The position numbers and the translations under genes were made by a program. 64,000 nt of DNA from Brevibacillus choshinensis (lineage in GTDB: Bacteria; Bacillota; Bacilli; Brevibacillales; Brevibacillaceae). The number at the start of each line of letters is the position of its first letter. Position 1 is the first letter of the stretch. Positions 25,004 to 34,407 of the stretch are shown in pieces. Location of the stretch: positions 2,393,001 to 2,457,000 of the forward strand of contig NZ_CP069127.1 in the NCBI RefSeq assembly GCF_016811915.1, written 5' to 3'. Below the pieces are notes generated by a model that worked only from the letters and a program-made list of their open reading frames with translations, was not told the origin of the DNA and did no database searches.

Positions 25004-25936
25004 TTGATCCGTTATCTTGGTAAGCGCATCATCTTCATGCTCATCTCACTCTTCTTGATCGTAACAGCCACCTTCTTCATCATGAAAGCAGTACCTGGTG
25101 GTCCATTTACGTCAGAGAAAAATGTTCCGGATGAGATCAAAGCGGCTCTGGAGGCCAAATACAAACTAAACTTGCCATTGCACGAGCAGTACTTCAATTA
25201 TTTGAAAGGTGTTGCTACGTGGGATTTGGGTCCGTCCTTTACGGAAAAATCCTCGACGGTCAATGACATGATCAATCGCGGATTCCCTGTATCCGCTCAT
25301 TTGGGAGCACAATCACTCTTGCTGGCTGTATTTGGAGGCATCATTCTCGGTGTCATTGCAGCACTCAAGCATAACAAATGGCAAGACTATTCAGCCATGG
25401 TGATCGCAGTTTTAGGGCTATCCGTACCAGGTTTTATCCTGGCTTCATTTTACCAGTATTTCTTTTCCATTAAATGGGGCTTGTTGCCTATCGCGAAGTG
25501 GGAAGGTTTCGAGTACACGATTCTTCCGTCTCTGGCGCTTGCAGCATCTCCAATGGCATTTATCGCACGTCTGACTCGTTCCAACATGATTGAGGTGCTG
25601 GGACAGGACTATATCAAAACGGCAAAAGCAAAAGGGCTGCACACTTTCACCATCACCGTGAAGCACGCGATCCGCAATGCTCTCTTGCCGGTCATCACTT
25701 ACCTGGGTCCATTGATTGCCAACATTTTGACGGGTGCATTCGTAATTGAGCGTATTTTCGGTGTTCCTGGTCTGGGCCGTGAGTTTGTTCTCTCGATTAC
25801 AAACCGCGACTACACCGTAATCATGGGTACGACCGTGTTCTACTCCATCATCTTGGTTGTCATGATCCTGATCGTTGACGTAGCCTACACATTGGTTGAC
25901 CCACGGATTAAGCTGGCAGACGCAGGAAGGGAGTAA
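25004..25936 (+). CDS. oppB: Oligopeptide ABC transporter permease OppB
   Basis: A 310-residue inner-membrane permease with six predicted helices, an N-terminal [19 protein letters not shown] helix end and the EAA loop ([19 protein letters not shown]) that docks on the ATPases. The TTG start is preceded by AAGGGGG. With OppC it forms the transmembrane channel. The stop lies 7 nt before oppC. Confidence 0.95.
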   Translation: MIRYLGKRIIFMLISLFLIVTATFFIMKAVPGGPFTSEKNVPDEIKAALEAKYKLNLPLHEQYFNYLKGVATWDLGPSFTEKSSTVNDMINRGFPVSAHLGAQSLLLAVFGGIILGVIAALKHNKWQDYSAMVIAVLGLSVPGFILASFYQYFFSIKWGLLPIAKWEGFEYTILPSLALAASPMAFIARLTRSNMIEVLGQDYIKTAKAKGLHTFTITVKHAIRNALLPVITYLGPLIANILTGAFVIERIFGVPGLGREFVLSITNRDYTVIMGTTVFYSIILVVMILIVDVAYTLVDPRIKLADAGRE

Positions 25937-25943
25937 TGATAAG

Positions 25944-26861
25944 ATGCAACAATTGACGAAAGAGCATTTTGAACCAATTTCCGTTGACCTTCGCCAATCA
26001 GAAGCAATCAAACGCCCTAGCCTGTCGTTCTGGGCTGACGTGTGGCGCCGTTTGAAAATGAATAAAGTCGCAATGGCATCCATGATCTTTATTGTGCTGT
26101 TGATCGTTGCGGCGATCGTGGTTCCTTTAGTGACGAACAATGACTATTTTACGACCGATTTGGCAGGAAAGAACAAAAAACCTTCCGTTGAACACTGGTT
26201 TGGTACCGATGATTTGGGACGCGATGTGTTCGTGCGTATCTGGTACGGCGCGCGCATCTCTCTGGAAGTAGGTCTTGCAGCAGCGTTCATCGACCTGATC
26301 GTAGGGGTCATTTGGGGCGGTCTTGCAGGTTTCTATGGTGGAAAAGTAGATGAGATTATGATGCGTATTGCCGATATTTTGTTTGCGATTCCATATCTTC
26401 TCGTTGTTATTTTGCTCATGGTTGTGTTAGAACCGGGAGTAGGGACGATTATTATCGCCTTGACGATAACGGGCTGGATCGGGATGGCCCGGATCGTGCG
26501 GGGGCAGATGCTTCAGCTGAAATCACAGGAGTTCGTCCTGGCAGCCCGCTCTCTGGGTGCAGATTCTAGCCGTTTGATCTTCAAGCACTTGATTCCGAAC
26601 GCTTTGGGACCTATCATCGTTACACTGAGCTTGACCGTACCATCTGCTATTTTCGCAGAGTCCTTCCTTTCCTTTATCGGTTTGGGGGTAGCAGCACCTG
26701 TTGCTTCCTGGGGTACGATGTCTTCCGAGGGTCTTCCGGCCATGAAGTACTACCCGTGGCGATTGATGTTCCCGGCATTGTTTATCTCCGTGACCATCTT
26801 GGCATTTAACTTGTTCGGTGACGGTCTGCGCGACGCAGTAGACCCACGCCTGCGGAAATAG
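25944..26861 (+). CDS. oppC: Oligopeptide ABC transporter permease OppC
   Basis: A 305-residue permease partner of OppB. It has a cytoplasmic N tail, then a helix (MASMIFIVLLIVAAIVVPL), a periplasm-side loop with HWFGTDDLGRDVF typical of OppC, and the EAA loop (QEFVLAARSLGADSSRLIFKH). ATG 25944 is chosen over the ORF extension at 25896 because GGAAGGGAG lies directly before it and the extension would overlap oppB. Confidence 0.94.
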   Translation: MQQLTKEHFEPISVDLRQSEAIKRPSLSFWADVWRRLKMNKVAMASMIFIVLLIVAAIVVPLVTNNDYFTTDLAGKNKKPSVEHWFGTDDLGRDVFVRIWYGARISLEVGLAAAFIDLIVGVIWGGLAGFYGGKVDEIMMRIADILFAIPYLLVVILLMVVLEPGVGTIIIALTITGWIGMARIVRGQMLQLKSQEFVLAARSLGADSSRLIFKHLIPNALGPIIVTLSLTVPSAIFAESFLSFIGLGVAAPVASWGTMSSEGLPAMKYYPWRLMFPALFISVTILAFNLFGDGLRDAVDPRLRK

Positions 26862-26875
26862 GAGGGATCATCGTT

Positions 26876-27871
26876 ATGGAACGCATTCTTGATGTAAAAG
26901 ACCTGCATGTCTCCTTCCATACGTATGCAGGGGAAGTAAAGGCAGTACGCGGCGTGAATTTCCACGTAAACCGCGGGGAAGCAGTAGCCATCGTAGGGGA
27001 GTCTGGCTGTGGTAAGTCTGTGACAGCTCAAACCTTGATGAAATTGATTCCGATGCCTCCTGGCGACATTAAAAAAGGGGAAATCCTTTTTAATGGCGAG
27101 GACATCGTCAAAAAGTCTAATAAACAGATGGAAGCAATCCGCGGGAAAGATATCGGGATGATCTTCCAGGATCCAATGACCTCTCTGAACCCAACCATGA
27201 CGATTGGGAACCAGATTACAGAGGGCTTGATCAAGCACCAAAATATGTCCCGTACAGCAGCTCGTGAGCGTGCCATTGAGCTTTTGACCATGGTAGGGAT
27301 TCCACAACCGGAGAAACGTATTGAGCAGTACCCACACGAATTCTCCGGGGGGATGCGTCAACGCGCGATGATCGCAATCGCATTGGCATGCTCTCCTAAG
27401 CTGCTGATCGCGGATGAGCCGACAACAGCGCTGGACGTAACCATCCAAGCACAAATCTTGGACTTGATGAAAGACCTGCAAAAGAAAACAGGCACTTCCA
27501 TCATCTTGATCACCCATGACCTCGGGGTTGTGGCGGAAATGTGTGACCGCGTTATCGTAATGTATGCGGGCAAAGTGATTGAAACGGGAACAGTAGATGA
27601 CATTTTCTACAACCCGCAACACCCGTACACCAAAGGACTGCTGCGTTCTGTTCCACGTCTTGACCTGAACCGTGACGAACCGCTGACTCCGATTTTCGGA
27701 ACTCCGCCGGATCTGTTGCGTCCGCCAGTTGGCTGTGGCTTTACGGCACGCTGTGAATCTGCGATGCGCGTATGCCAAGAAATCGATCCTGAGTTGAACG
27801 ACGTCAGCACGACCCAACGAGCAGCTTGCTGGCTCCAGCATCCGCTTGCTCAAAACCGCGCAGGATCGTAG
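26876..27871 (+). CDS. oppD: Oligopeptide ABC transporter ATPase OppD
   Basis: A 331-residue nucleotide-binding subunit. Walker A is [12 protein letters not shown] near 41, the ABC signature [12 protein letters not shown] near 157, Walker [13 protein letters not shown] near 177, followed by the switch histidine (THDLGVVAE). The C-terminal oligopeptide/dipeptide extension has the cysteine pattern CGFTARC / CQE / CWLQ, which in this family can bind an Fe-S cluster (family knowledge). Ribosome site AGGAGGG. Confidence 0.95.
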   Translation: MERILDVKDLHVSFHTYAGEVKAVRGVNFHVNRGEAVAIVGESGCGKSVTAQTLMKLIPMPPGDIKKGEILFNGEDIVKKSNKQMEAIRGKDIGMIFQDPMTSLNPTMTIGNQITEGLIKHQNMSRTAARERAIELLTMVGIPQPEKRIEQYPHEFSGGMRQRAMIAIALACSPKLLIADEPTTALDVTIQAQILDLMKDLQKKTGTSIILITHDLGVVAEMCDRVIVMYAGKVIETGTVDDIFYNPQHPYTKGLLRSVPRLDLNRDEPLTPIFGTPPDLLRPPVGCGFTARCESAMRVCQEIDPELNDVSTTQRAACWLQHPLAQNRAGS

Positions 27872-27885
27872 GAGGAGGGTAAACC

Positions 27886-28845
27886 GTGGATAATCGTGAT
27901 ACGCTGATTGAAGTCCGGAATTTGAAAAAGTTTTTTAGCATTGGTGATAACACGCTGAAAGCTGTTAATGATATTTCTTTTGAAATCAAACGCGGCGAAA
28001 CACTCGGTGTCGTAGGGGAGTCCGGCTGTGGGAAATCCACGGCTGGCCGTACCTTGCTCCGCTTGTACGATGCGACTGCTGGGGATGTCCTGTTTGAAGG
28101 CAAAAGCATCATGAATTTGAATAACCAAGAAATGAAGGCGATGCGCCGCAACATGCAAATGATCTTCCAAGACCCGTACGCTTCCTTGAACCCGCGTATG
28201 ACAGTCGGGGATATCATTGGTGAGGCGCTGGACATTCACAATCTGGCTTCGGGTCAAAAACGTAAAGAGCGCATCCAAGAGCTCCTGTCTCTGGTAAGCT
28301 TGAACCCTGAGCATATGAACCGCTTCCCTCATGAATTCTCTGGCGGTCAACGCCAGCGGATCGGGATTGCACGTGCGCTGGCTGTAGAGCCTAAGTTCAT
28401 CGTTTGTGACGAGCCGATCTCTGCGCTCGACGTATCCGTGCAAGCGCAGGTTGTAAACCTTTTGGAACAATTGCAGGAAAAAATGGGTCTGACCTACATG
28501 TTCATCGCCCATGACCTGTCCATGGTAAAATATATTTCTGACCGCGTTGCCGTTATGTACTTGGGTAAAATGGTCGAGCTGGCTGATAGTGATGCACTCT
28601 ATGAAAAGCCGCTTCACCCATACACGCAAGCTTTGCTGTCCGCGATCCCGATTCCGGATCCAGAGATTGAACGTAACCGGGAGCGTATCGTTCTCCAGGG
28701 TGACGTACCAAGCCCAATGAATCCGCCAAGCGGTTGCCATTTCCGCACGAGATGCCCGAAAGCCATGCCGGAATGTGCAGCTTCTGTGCCAGAATGGAAA
28801 GAAATTGAGCCTGGTCACTTTGCTGCTTGCCATTTGTATAACTAA
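27886..28845 (+). CDS. oppF: Oligopeptide ABC transporter ATPase OppF
   Basis: A 319-residue partner of OppD. Walker A is [12 protein letters not shown], the signature [16 protein letters not shown] and Walker [13 protein letters not shown]; the C-terminal part has CHFRTRC and CAASVPEW cysteines. The GTG start is set by GGAGGAGGG. It completes a five-gene importer for oligopeptides, which in spore formers also supplies signalling peptides (general knowledge). Confidence 0.95.
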   Translation: MDNRDTLIEVRNLKKFFSIGDNTLKAVNDISFEIKRGETLGVVGESGCGKSTAGRTLLRLYDATAGDVLFEGKSIMNLNNQEMKAMRRNMQMIFQDPYASLNPRMTVGDIIGEALDIHNLASGQKRKERIQELLSLVSLNPEHMNRFPHEFSGGQRQRIGIARALAVEPKFIVCDEPISALDVSVQAQVVNLLEQLQEKMGLTYMFIAHDLSMVKYISDRVAVMYLGKMVELADSDALYEKPLHPYTQALLSAIPIPDPEIERNRERIVLQGDVPSPMNPPSGCHFRTRCPKAMPECAASVPEWKEIEPGHFAACHLYN

Positions 28846-28855
28846 GCTTAACAAC

Positions 28856-28891
28856 AAGCGGGTTCTCTGGCCTTTTGCCGGGAACTCGCTT
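28856..28891 (+). terminator. Probable terminator of the opp operon
   Basis: AAGCGGGTTC (28856-28865) pairs with GAACTCGCTT (28882-28891) with one G-T; the inner GGCC/GCC also pairs. The T-tract is interrupted (TCCCTTTCT), so strength is uncertain. Confidence 0.6.
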
Positions 28892-28990
28892 CCCTTTCTG
28901 AACGTATAAAGCTCTCCCAAACACAATGATGTGCCAAAGCGCGTCTGCATGGCCATGGAAATGCCTCATAAGAGGTTTTTAAAGTGGTTT

Positions 28991-29048
28991 TACCTCTGAG
29001 AAAAACGGGTATATACCCAAGAGTATTTTCTATCAGAGGTATTTTTTT
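28991..29048 (+). terminator. Compound hairpin with T-run upstream of the chemoreceptor gene
   Basis: TACCTCTGA (28991-28999) pairs with TCAGAGGTA (29033-29041); GAAAA and TTTTC extend it inwards past a 2-nt bulge. Enclosed is a perfect palindrome GGGTATATACCC (29007-29018). Seven T residues follow (29042-29048). It may be the main terminator after opp or a leader attenuator for the next gene, which starts 53 nt later. Confidence 0.55.
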
Positions 29049-29100
29049 CTGCTCTTCGTCTGGTAAAATGTAGAGTATTTAGAAAATGGGGGTAGGCAAT

Positions 29101-31179
29101 ATGAAAAAAATATCAGTGCCGCGATGGAAAGGAAAGGGATCTGGGAGTCTTTCATCGTACTTTCAGAAATTGAAGTCCCTAACTGAAAAATCTACGGTGC
29201 AAGTAAAAGGTTCATTGGCAACAAAAATGATCGTGTTCGGCCTGATTCTTGTACTTATCATTATTGGATCCCTGCAATACATAGCGCTTTCCTTTTCTAA
29301 ATCCACACTGATCAATATCACTTCCAAGCAAGCGAAAATGCTAGCTGAGCAGCATGCGACCAATATGAACGACTGGTTGAATTCCATTGTGGCTTCTACA
29401 GAAGCGGCAGCCTCCAAGCGCGTCATGGCCACAGATCTGGAGCCACTCGTCCGTGAGCAATTCACGCTGCTGCGGCAAAGTCACAAAGAGATTTCGAAAA
29501 TTTATCTAATCGATACGACTACCGGGAAATCCATCTATTCGCTTACCGGGAAAAACGAGATTGATTTCAAGCAGAAGCAGTATTTCCAAAAAGCGATGAG
29601 TGAAGGAGCAACCGTCGTATCGGATGAAGAAATCATCGAAGGAATTAACAAGAGTTTTCTTTATATTGCGACACCGATCGGAGAAGGCAACAAAGATACG
29701 CAGCGTTTGTTTGTTGTAGGTTTTACGATTGATCAAATCGTGGAAAAGATTCATGATATTCCTTTCATGCAAAACGGATACGCTTTTGTCGTTCGTCAGG
29801 ATGGTCTGGTAGTGGCTCATAAGGATGTCGAGCAAAACAACAAGCTGATCCTTGCCGGGAAAAAGGAATACAGCGACATGCTGGAAATGATGAAACAGGA
29901 TGTGAGCAACAGCCTGCTCTACACCGACAATGGCAAGGCCAGCTTTGCAGCCTTTGCCCCGATGCCTACGCTGCACTGGCATGTGGTACTTTCGACTGGT
30001 GTGGATGAAGTGTACGGGGAAGTCAACAGCATGGGCTGGTACTTTGTACTCATCAGCATCCCGGTTATCGGTATCTCAGTCTGGCTTATCTGGTGGTTTG
30101 CCAAACGCATCCGGACCTCCTTGTTTGCAATCGCGCAGGACATGGACCGGATCGGTGCCGGACATTTTGATGTGCATGTAAAGGTAAATGGAAATGACGA
30201 GCTTGCCATGGTAGGACGCAAAATGAACGAGATGGCGGCAGAATTGCGCAAGCTCATTGCGCTGGTTCAAGGCCAGGCAAATCAACTGAACATCGCGACG
30301 GATGAGCTGACTTTGTTCGCAGAAGAAAACAAAGGGGCCATCAATGTAATTACGGATAACATTTCCGCGATTGCCCAGCGTGTCTCCACACAAACGAGTG
30401 AAGTGCAAGCAACGGCACATACCGTTTCGGAAATCTCTCAAGGAGTTGAGCAGGTAGCAATCGCAGCGGAATCTACTTCCGTAGCCACAACACGTACCTT
30501 TGAGCGTGCACAGGGCGGTATGCAGCTGGTGGAAGACGTCATTGGTACCGTACGTCAGGCGAGCGCCGAAGTAGAACGTACTGCAGGCCAAATGCACAGT
30601 CTCCGTGAACGGGCTCGTCAAATTACAAGTATTGTCGAAATGATCAGCAGCATTGCATCCCAGACGAATTTGCTGGCACTCAATGCAGCGATCGAAGCGG
30701 CACGCGCAGGAGATGCCGGCCGCGGATTCTCCGTAGTAGCGAGCGAGGTTCGCAAGCTGGCAGAAGAGAGCAGCTCTTTCTCTGAAAGAATCGCATCGAT
30801 TGCGCACTCCATCAACGACGAGGCGATGGACATGAGCAAGCATATGGATGAGATCGTCGCGATGGTCAGCGGAGGACTCCAATCAGTCGAGTCGGTTGGA
30901 ACTGCTTTCCAAAATATCGTCGCAGATATTCAATCGGCTGCAGAGCAAAGCGAATCGATGACGGCAACCTCCGAGGAAATGGCAGCGGGCAACCAGGTCG
31001 TCACGAATTCGATGCAGCGCTTGGCTTCCATGTCTGATGAAATCAGCGATTCGATCACAGGCGTTGTCGAAACGGTGGATGAGCAGCTGCATTCCATTGC
31101 ACGGATTAATGAAAATGTTGAGCAACTGAAAAAGATGGCAGATGAATTGACGGACAACGTGAGCCGTTTCGTCATCTGA
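29101..31179 (+). CDS. Methyl-accepting chemotaxis protein
   Basis: A 692-residue transmembrane receptor. A basic N tail of about 40 residues leads to TM1 ([20 protein letters not shown]), then a ~230-residue extracellular sensor that looks like a dCache/PAS-type ligand domain ([29 protein letters not shown]), TM2 ([19 protein letters not shown]), a HAMP domain and a long helical signalling region. The hairpin tip is [17 protein letters not shown]. The ligand cannot be told from sequence. ATG 29101 is preferred over 29086 because GGGGGTAGG precedes it. The unusually long cytoplasmic N tail is not typical. Confidence 0.93.
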   Translation: MKKISVPRWKGKGSGSLSSYFQKLKSLTEKSTVQVKGSLATKMIVFGLILVLIIIGSLQYIALSFSKSTLINITSKQAKMLAEQHATNMNDWLNSIVASTEAAASKRVMATDLEPLVREQFTLLRQSHKEISKIYLIDTTTGKSIYSLTGKNEIDFKQKQYFQKAMSEGATVVSDEEIIEGINKSFLYIATPIGEGNKDTQRLFVVGFTIDQIVEKIHDIPFMQNGYAFVVRQDGLVVAHKDVEQNNKLILAGKKEYSDMLEMMKQDVSNSLLYTDNGKASFAAFAPMPTLHWHVVLSTGVDEVYGEVNSMGWYFVLISIPVIGISVWLIWWFAKRIRTSLFAIAQDMDRIGAGHFDVHVKVNGNDELAMVGRKMNEMAAELRKLIALVQGQANQLNIATDELTLFAEENKGAINVITDNISAIAQRVSTQTSEVQATAHTVSEISQGVEQVAIAAESTSVATTRTFERAQGGMQLVEDVIGTVRQASAEVERTAGQMHSLRERARQITSIVEMISSIASQTNLLALNAAIEAARAGDAGRGFSVVASEVRKLAEESSSFSERIASIAHSINDEAMDMSKHMDEIVAMVSGGLQSVESVGTAFQNIVADIQSAAEQSESMTATSEEMAAGNQVVTNSMQRLASMSDEISDSITGVVETVDEQLHSIARINENVEQLKKMADELTDNVSRFVI

Positions 31180-31185
31180 TGAGTG

Positions 31186-31220
31186 GGCCCCTTGTGTGAA
31201 ACGCACGAAGGGGCCTTTTT
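31186..31220 (+). terminator. Rho-independent terminator of the chemoreceptor gene
   Basis: GGCCCCTT (31186-31193) pairs with AAGGGGCC (31208-31215), extended by GTGTG/CGCAC inside, followed by TTTTT. Confidence 0.9.
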
Positions 31221-31272
31221 CCGCTTCCTTTCTTACCCATAATCAGTGGTTGGCAAAACCAACGTTTCTAGT

Positions 31273-31302
31273 GAATATTTTCCTGATCGGTTGGTGAGAA
31301 TA
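31273..31302 (+). promoter_or_regulatory. Candidate sigma-F/sigma-G promoter of dacF
   Basis: GAATA (31273-31277), a 15-bp spacer and GGTGAGAATA (31293-31302). The -10 fits the sigma-F pattern GGNRANANTW at every position; the -35 is close to GYWTA. dacF is a forespore gene in Bacillus. The corresponding sigma factor gene, 2 kb downstream, is disrupted in this strain. Confidence 0.6.
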
Positions 31303-31330
31303 AAACCATGAATGGAGGGAAGAGACTGCT

Positions 31331-32518
31331 ATGAAACGGAATGGATATCTCGCTCTATGCTTCATCATGTGTTTCACCTTCTTTTCTCCGATGGTTGTTG
31401 CGGCGGCTGAAAAGTCAGGGCCCAAAAACGGAGAAATGAATTTTGCACCACACGCTCGTTCAGCGGTCATGATTGAGGCTGACACGGGAACCGTTTTGTA
31501 CGACAAAAACGCGAATGAAAAAATGCCGCCTGCCAGCATTACCAAGGTAATGACGATGCTCCTCATCATGGAGGCGATCGAACGGGGAGAATTAAAGCTA
31601 ACGGATAAAGTAAGGACAAGCGAGAGAGCGGCCTCGATGGGCGGTTCGCAAATATTCCTTCAGCCAGGCGAAGAAATGACGGTGGAGGACATGATCAAGG
31701 GCATCGCAATCGCATCGGGTAATGACGCGTCAGTGGCGATGGCCGAGCATCTGGGGGGGACCGAAGAAGGCTTCGTCACCCGTATGAATGAACGAGCCAA
31801 GCAGCTTGGCATGAAAAACACCCATTTCGTTAATTCGAATGGATTGCCGGCGGAAAACCACTATTCCTCGGCTCAGGATATCGCAATTATGTCAAGAGAG
31901 TTATTGAAGCACGAGGGAATCACGAAATTTACCGGAACCTATCAGGATTATTTGCGCAAGGATAGTGCAAGCCCGTTTTGGTTGGTCAACACGAACCGGC
32001 TGGTGCGTTTTTATGAAGGTGTAGATGGATTGAAGACGGGCTATACAGGGGAAGCCAAGTATTGCCTGACGGCGACGGCCAAGCGCAACAATATGCGTGT
32101 GATTGCCGTCGTCATGGGTGAGCCCGATGTGAAAACTCGCAATAGCGAAGTTTCCACGATGTTCAATTATGCGTTTACTCACTTCCAAGTCATGCCGATG
32201 TACAAAAAAGGGGAAGCGGTTCAGTCGATCACTGTTGATAAGGGTCAGCAGCCGCAGATCAATGCGGTGACTCCTCACTCTGTCAGCATGCTGATGAAGA
32301 AAGGAGAATCAGCGGATCACTATACGCGGGAGGTCGTTCTCAATCAGCGTGTAAACGCCCCCGTCAGCAAGGAACAGGTCATTGGTCATATCTTCATTCG
32401 GACCAAAGATGGGAAAGAAGTGAACCGGATCGATTTGTATCCGGAGCAAGCAGTGGCAAAAGCAGGCATGTGGGAGATTCTTAAGCGGACGACCAAGAAC
32501 GTATTCATCGGCTACTAG
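31331..32518 (+). CDS. dacF: D-alanyl-D-alanine carboxypeptidase DacF
   Basis: A 395-residue class-A low-molecular-weight penicillin-binding protein that trims pentapeptide stems in spore cortex peptidoglycan. The signal peptide ends about residue 26 (VVAAAEKS). Active-site motifs are S69-I-T-K72 (PPASITKV), SGN near 130 and KTG in DGLKTGYTGEAKYC; a C-terminal beta domain and an amphipathic tail anchor follow. A ribosome site GGAGGG precedes the ATG. Gene order dacF-spoIIAA-spoIIAB-sigF is that of Bacillus, where read-through from dacF boosts the sigma-F operon. Confidence 0.94.
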   Translation: MKRNGYLALCFIMCFTFFSPMVVAAAEKSGPKNGEMNFAPHARSAVMIEADTGTVLYDKNANEKMPPASITKVMTMLLIMEAIERGELKLTDKVRTSERAASMGGSQIFLQPGEEMTVEDMIKGIAIASGNDASVAMAEHLGGTEEGFVTRMNERAKQLGMKNTHFVNSNGLPAENHYSSAQDIAIMSRELLKHEGITKFTGTYQDYLRKDSASPFWLVNTNRLVRFYEGVDGLKTGYTGEAKYCLTATAKRNNMRVIAVVMGEPDVKTRNSEVSTMFNYAFTHFQVMPMYKKGEAVQSITVDKGQQPQINAVTPHSVSMLMKKGESADHYTREVVLNQRVNAPVSKEQVIGHIFIRTKDGKEVNRIDLYPEQAVAKAGMWEILKRTTKNVFIGY

Positions 32519-32540
32519 TGACACCTTAGAACGCGAAAAG

Positions 32541-32585
32541 AATCGAGTTGCCTCGAAAGACATACGGCGGCTACTCGATTTTTTT
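32541..32585 (+). terminator. Terminator between dacF and spoIIAA
   Basis: AATCGAGT (32541-32548) pairs with ACTCGATT (32573-32580), then a T-run to 32585. The large 24-nt loop contains GCC/GGC pairs. Confidence 0.72.
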
Positions 32586-32601
32586 GTTCTTTTGTCGACT
32601 G

Positions 32602-32629
32602 GCAGGAATTGGTTTAGCAGAGGAAGAAA
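32602..32629 (+). promoter_or_regulatory. Candidate sigma-H promoter of the spoIIA operon
   Basis: AGGAATT (32604-32610), 12 bp and GAAGAAA (32623-32629) resemble the sigma-H pattern RNAGGAWWW-N12-RNNGAAT, with one mismatch in the -10. spoIIA is sigma-H driven in Bacillus. Confidence 0.5.
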
Positions 32630-32666
32630 AGAGAGTTTCATTACGGGATGAAGGAGTGTGTCAGCC

Positions 32667-33017
32667 ATGAGTTTGCGCATCGTGATGGAAACCAGACAGG
32701 ATGTATTGGTTATCCGTTTGCAGGGAGAGCTGGATCATCATACAGCAGAAGAGCTGCGAGGAAAAGTAGATGAGATTTTGCGCGCCCCCGATATTCGCCA
32801 TATTGTATTGAGTTTGGCTGATTTGACGTTTATGGACAGTTCAGGCATCGGAGTCATTTTGGGCAGGTATAAGCAGATATCCGCACGTTCGGGGGACATG
32901 TATGTCACCTCCATTAATCCGACGATCTATCGGATCTTTGAGATGTCCGGCTTATTCAAAGTGATCAAGTTTCGTGAAAACGAAGCAGATGCTCTGCTTG
33001 TTCTGGGGGTGGCGTAA
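32667..33017 (+). CDS. spoIIAA: Anti-sigma-F factor antagonist
   Basis: A 116-residue STAS-domain protein. The phosphorylatable serine is Ser58 in [16 protein letters not shown], the same number as in B. subtilis. Unphosphorylated SpoIIAA pulls SpoIIAB off sigma-F in the forespore; SpoIIAB phosphorylates it and SpoIIE dephosphorylates it (known mechanism). ATG 32667 is chosen over GTG 32658 on family N terminus (MSLRIVME) and AAGGAG spacing. In this strain the downstream target sigma-F is disrupted, so the switch has nothing to release. Confidence 0.96.
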   Translation: MSLRIVMETRQDVLVIRLQGELDHHTAEELRGKVDEILRAPDIRHIVLSLADLTFMDSSGIGVILGRYKQISARSGDMYVTSINPTIYRIFEMSGLFKVIKFRENEADALLVLGVA

Positions 33018-33020
33018 TCG

Positions 33021-33467
33021 ATGGCACAACGCAACTTTATGTCCGTGTCGTTTGCAGCTTTGAGCCAAAATGAAGCATTCGCTCGTGTGGCAGTGGCCTC
33101 GTTTATCTCACAGCTCGATATTACGATGGACGAACTGGAAGAGATCAAGACAGTGATTTCCGAGGCTGTGACGAATGCTATTATTCACGGATATGACGAA
33201 AATCCAGAGGGTGTGGTACATATCTCCGTGCAAATAGAAGATGGAACGATCGATCTCATGGTAGAAGACAACGGAAAAGGGATCGATGATGTGGAACAGG
33301 CGATGCAGCCACTTTATACGACAAAACCAGAATTGGAACGTTCCGGAATGGGCTTCACCATTATGGAGAATTTCATGGATTCTTTGGAAGTGGCCACCGT
33401 CGTCGGAAAAGGGACGACCGTTCGCCTGACCAAACGCCTGTCGTTTGCCAAAGCATTGCAAAATTAG
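33021..33467 (+). CDS. spoIIAB: Anti-sigma-F factor / serine kinase
   Basis: A 148-residue GHKL-fold kinase. The N box is [11 protein letters not shown], the G1 box [10 protein letters not shown] and the G2 region [12 protein letters not shown]. It binds sigma-F as a dimer and phosphorylates SpoIIAA. It begins 3 nt after the spoIIAA stop, so translation is coupled; GGGGGTGG within spoIIAA serves as the ribosome site. The coding sequence is intact up to 11 nt before the damaged sigF. Confidence 0.96.
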   Translation: MAQRNFMSVSFAALSQNEAFARVAVASFISQLDITMDELEEIKTVISEAVTNAIIHGYDENPEGVVHISVQIEDGTIDLMVEDNGKGIDDVEQAMQPLYTTKPELERSGMGFTIMENFMDSLEVATVVGKGTTVRLTKRLSFAKALQN

Positions 33468-33919
33468 GGGTAGTGCCAATGGGTGCCGATATCAAAAATG
33501 CGAGTCAACCATTTCTGACCAATGACCAAGTGAAAGATTTGATAGCCAAGAGCCAAGCTGGCGATACGGATGCACGTGAGCTTCTCGTGAATAGCAATAT
33601 CAGACTGGTCTGGTCCGTCGTCCAGCGCTTTATCAACCGCGGGTATGAAGCGGATGATTTGTTTCAGATCGGTTGCATTGGCTTGCTCAAGGCCGTTGAC
33701 AAGTTCGATCTTTCGTACGATGTGAGATTTTCGACCTATGCGGTGCCAATGATCATCGGAGAAATTCAACGCTTTTTGCGCGATGACGGTACGGTTAAGG
33801 TCAGTCGATCGTTAAAAGAAACAGCGAATAAGGTGCGGCGATCAAAGGATGAATTGTACAAGCAATTCGGCCGTGCCCCCACGATCGCAGAAGTGGCAGA
33901 AGCAGTGGGAATCACGCCG

Positions 33920-34041
33920 GGATCCACTAGTAACGGCCGCCAGTGTGCTGGAATTCGCCCTTTGATATCGAAGTTCCTATTCCGAAGTTCCTATTCTCTA
34001 GAAAGTATAGGAACTTCTCGCGATAAGGGCGAATTCTGCAG
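33920..34041 (+). other. Synthetic cloning scar (TOPO polylinker + FRT) inside sigF
   Basis: In order: BamHI (33920-33925), SpeI (ACTAGT, 33926-33931), the polylinker tail ending GAATTCGCCCTT (33951-33962), EcoRV (33964-33969), the FRT site, NruI (TCGCGA, 34018-34023), AAGGGCGAATTC (34025-34036) and PstI (34036-34041). The two 12-bp EcoRI/TOPO ends are exact mirror images, as in pCR-type TOPO vectors. The right junction is ambiguous by a few bases because vector and native sequence may share CTGCAGATA. Confidence 0.97.
33970..34017 (+). repeat. FRT site (Flp recombinase target), full 48 bp
   Basis: Two direct 13-bp arms GAAGTTCCTATTC (33970-33982 and 33984-33996) separated by one base, the 8-bp core TCTAGAAA (33997-34004) and the inverted arm GTATAGGAACTTC (34005-34017). 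It is identical to the standard yeast 2-micron-derived FRT. A single copy without a marker implies Flp-mediated excision has already happened. Confidence 0.98.
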
Positions 34042-34278
34042 ATAGCGGATGAAGGTGTGAACAAGTGGTTTGAGAAAATTGCCTTGAAGGACGCCATCAG
34101 CAGGCTGAGCGAGCGTGAGCAGCTCATCGTCTACCTGCGCTATTACAAGGATCAGACACAGTCTGAGGTAGCAGAGCGTCTAGGGATTTCGCAGGTCCAG
34201 GTCTCGCGTCTGGAAAAGCGTATCCTGCTAACGATCAAGGAGCAAATTGAACATTAGCGTTCATGCTTTGAATGAATG

Positions 34279-34314
34279 AAAGACACCAGAGCCGGCTGCT
34301 TTGGTGTCTTTTTG
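34279..34314 (+). terminator. Rho-independent terminator of the spoIIA operon
   Basis: AAAGACACCA (34279-34288) pairs with TGGTGTCTTT (34302-34311), then TTG. It is native and unaffected by the scar. Confidence 0.88.
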
Positions 34315-34341
34315 TCTGTCCATGCCACAAAAATCGCTGGG

Positions 34342-34370
34342 GTATGGCATTTGGGGAGGGGCACATACTA
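34342..34370 (+). promoter_or_regulatory. Sigma-G promoter of the spoVA operon
   Basis: GTATG (34342-34346), a 17-bp spacer and CATACTA (34364-34370) match the sigma-G consensus GHATR-N17/18-CATAMTA completely. It lies 38 bp before the spoVAA start. Confidence 0.85.
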
Positions 34371-34407
34371 GCGAATACAGGAGAAGGAGCAAAAAGGAGG
34401 GGTTTTT

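Larger units (their letters stand above)
33479..34257 (+). pseudogene. sigF: RNA polymerase sigma-F factor, disrupted by an engineered FRT scar
   Basis: Codons 1-147 are native sigma-F: region 2 (IRLVWSVVQRF, GLLKAVDKFD, FSTYAVPMIIGEIQRF) and the start of region 3. At 33920 the sequence switches to cloning-vector polylinker plus an FRT site. The frame reads 43 scar-encoded residues and stops at TAG 34043-34045, giving a 190-residue dead-end product. Native sequence resumes at about 34042 in another frame (QIADEGVNKWFEKIALK, then region 4 with YYKDQTQSEVAERLGISQ) and ends at 34257. Comparing with the usual length of about 250 residues, roughly 30-35 codons of the region 3-4 linker are missing. 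Loss of region 4 removes -35 recognition, so forespore transcription should be abolished and the strain asporogenous. No marker remains. Confidence 0.97.

Noticed and set aside
33920..34041. The FRT/TOPO segment as mere vector contamination of the assembly
   Set aside because: Native sigF continues on both sides with the same gene order and terminator, and about 100 bases of sigF are missing. Contamination would not bridge and replace a precise internal segment.
34057..34257. A short independent protein from GTG 34057 (C-terminal region 4 of sigma-F)
   Set aside because: GAAGG lies only one base before the GTG, too close to act as a ribosome site; this is the out-of-frame remnant of sigF.
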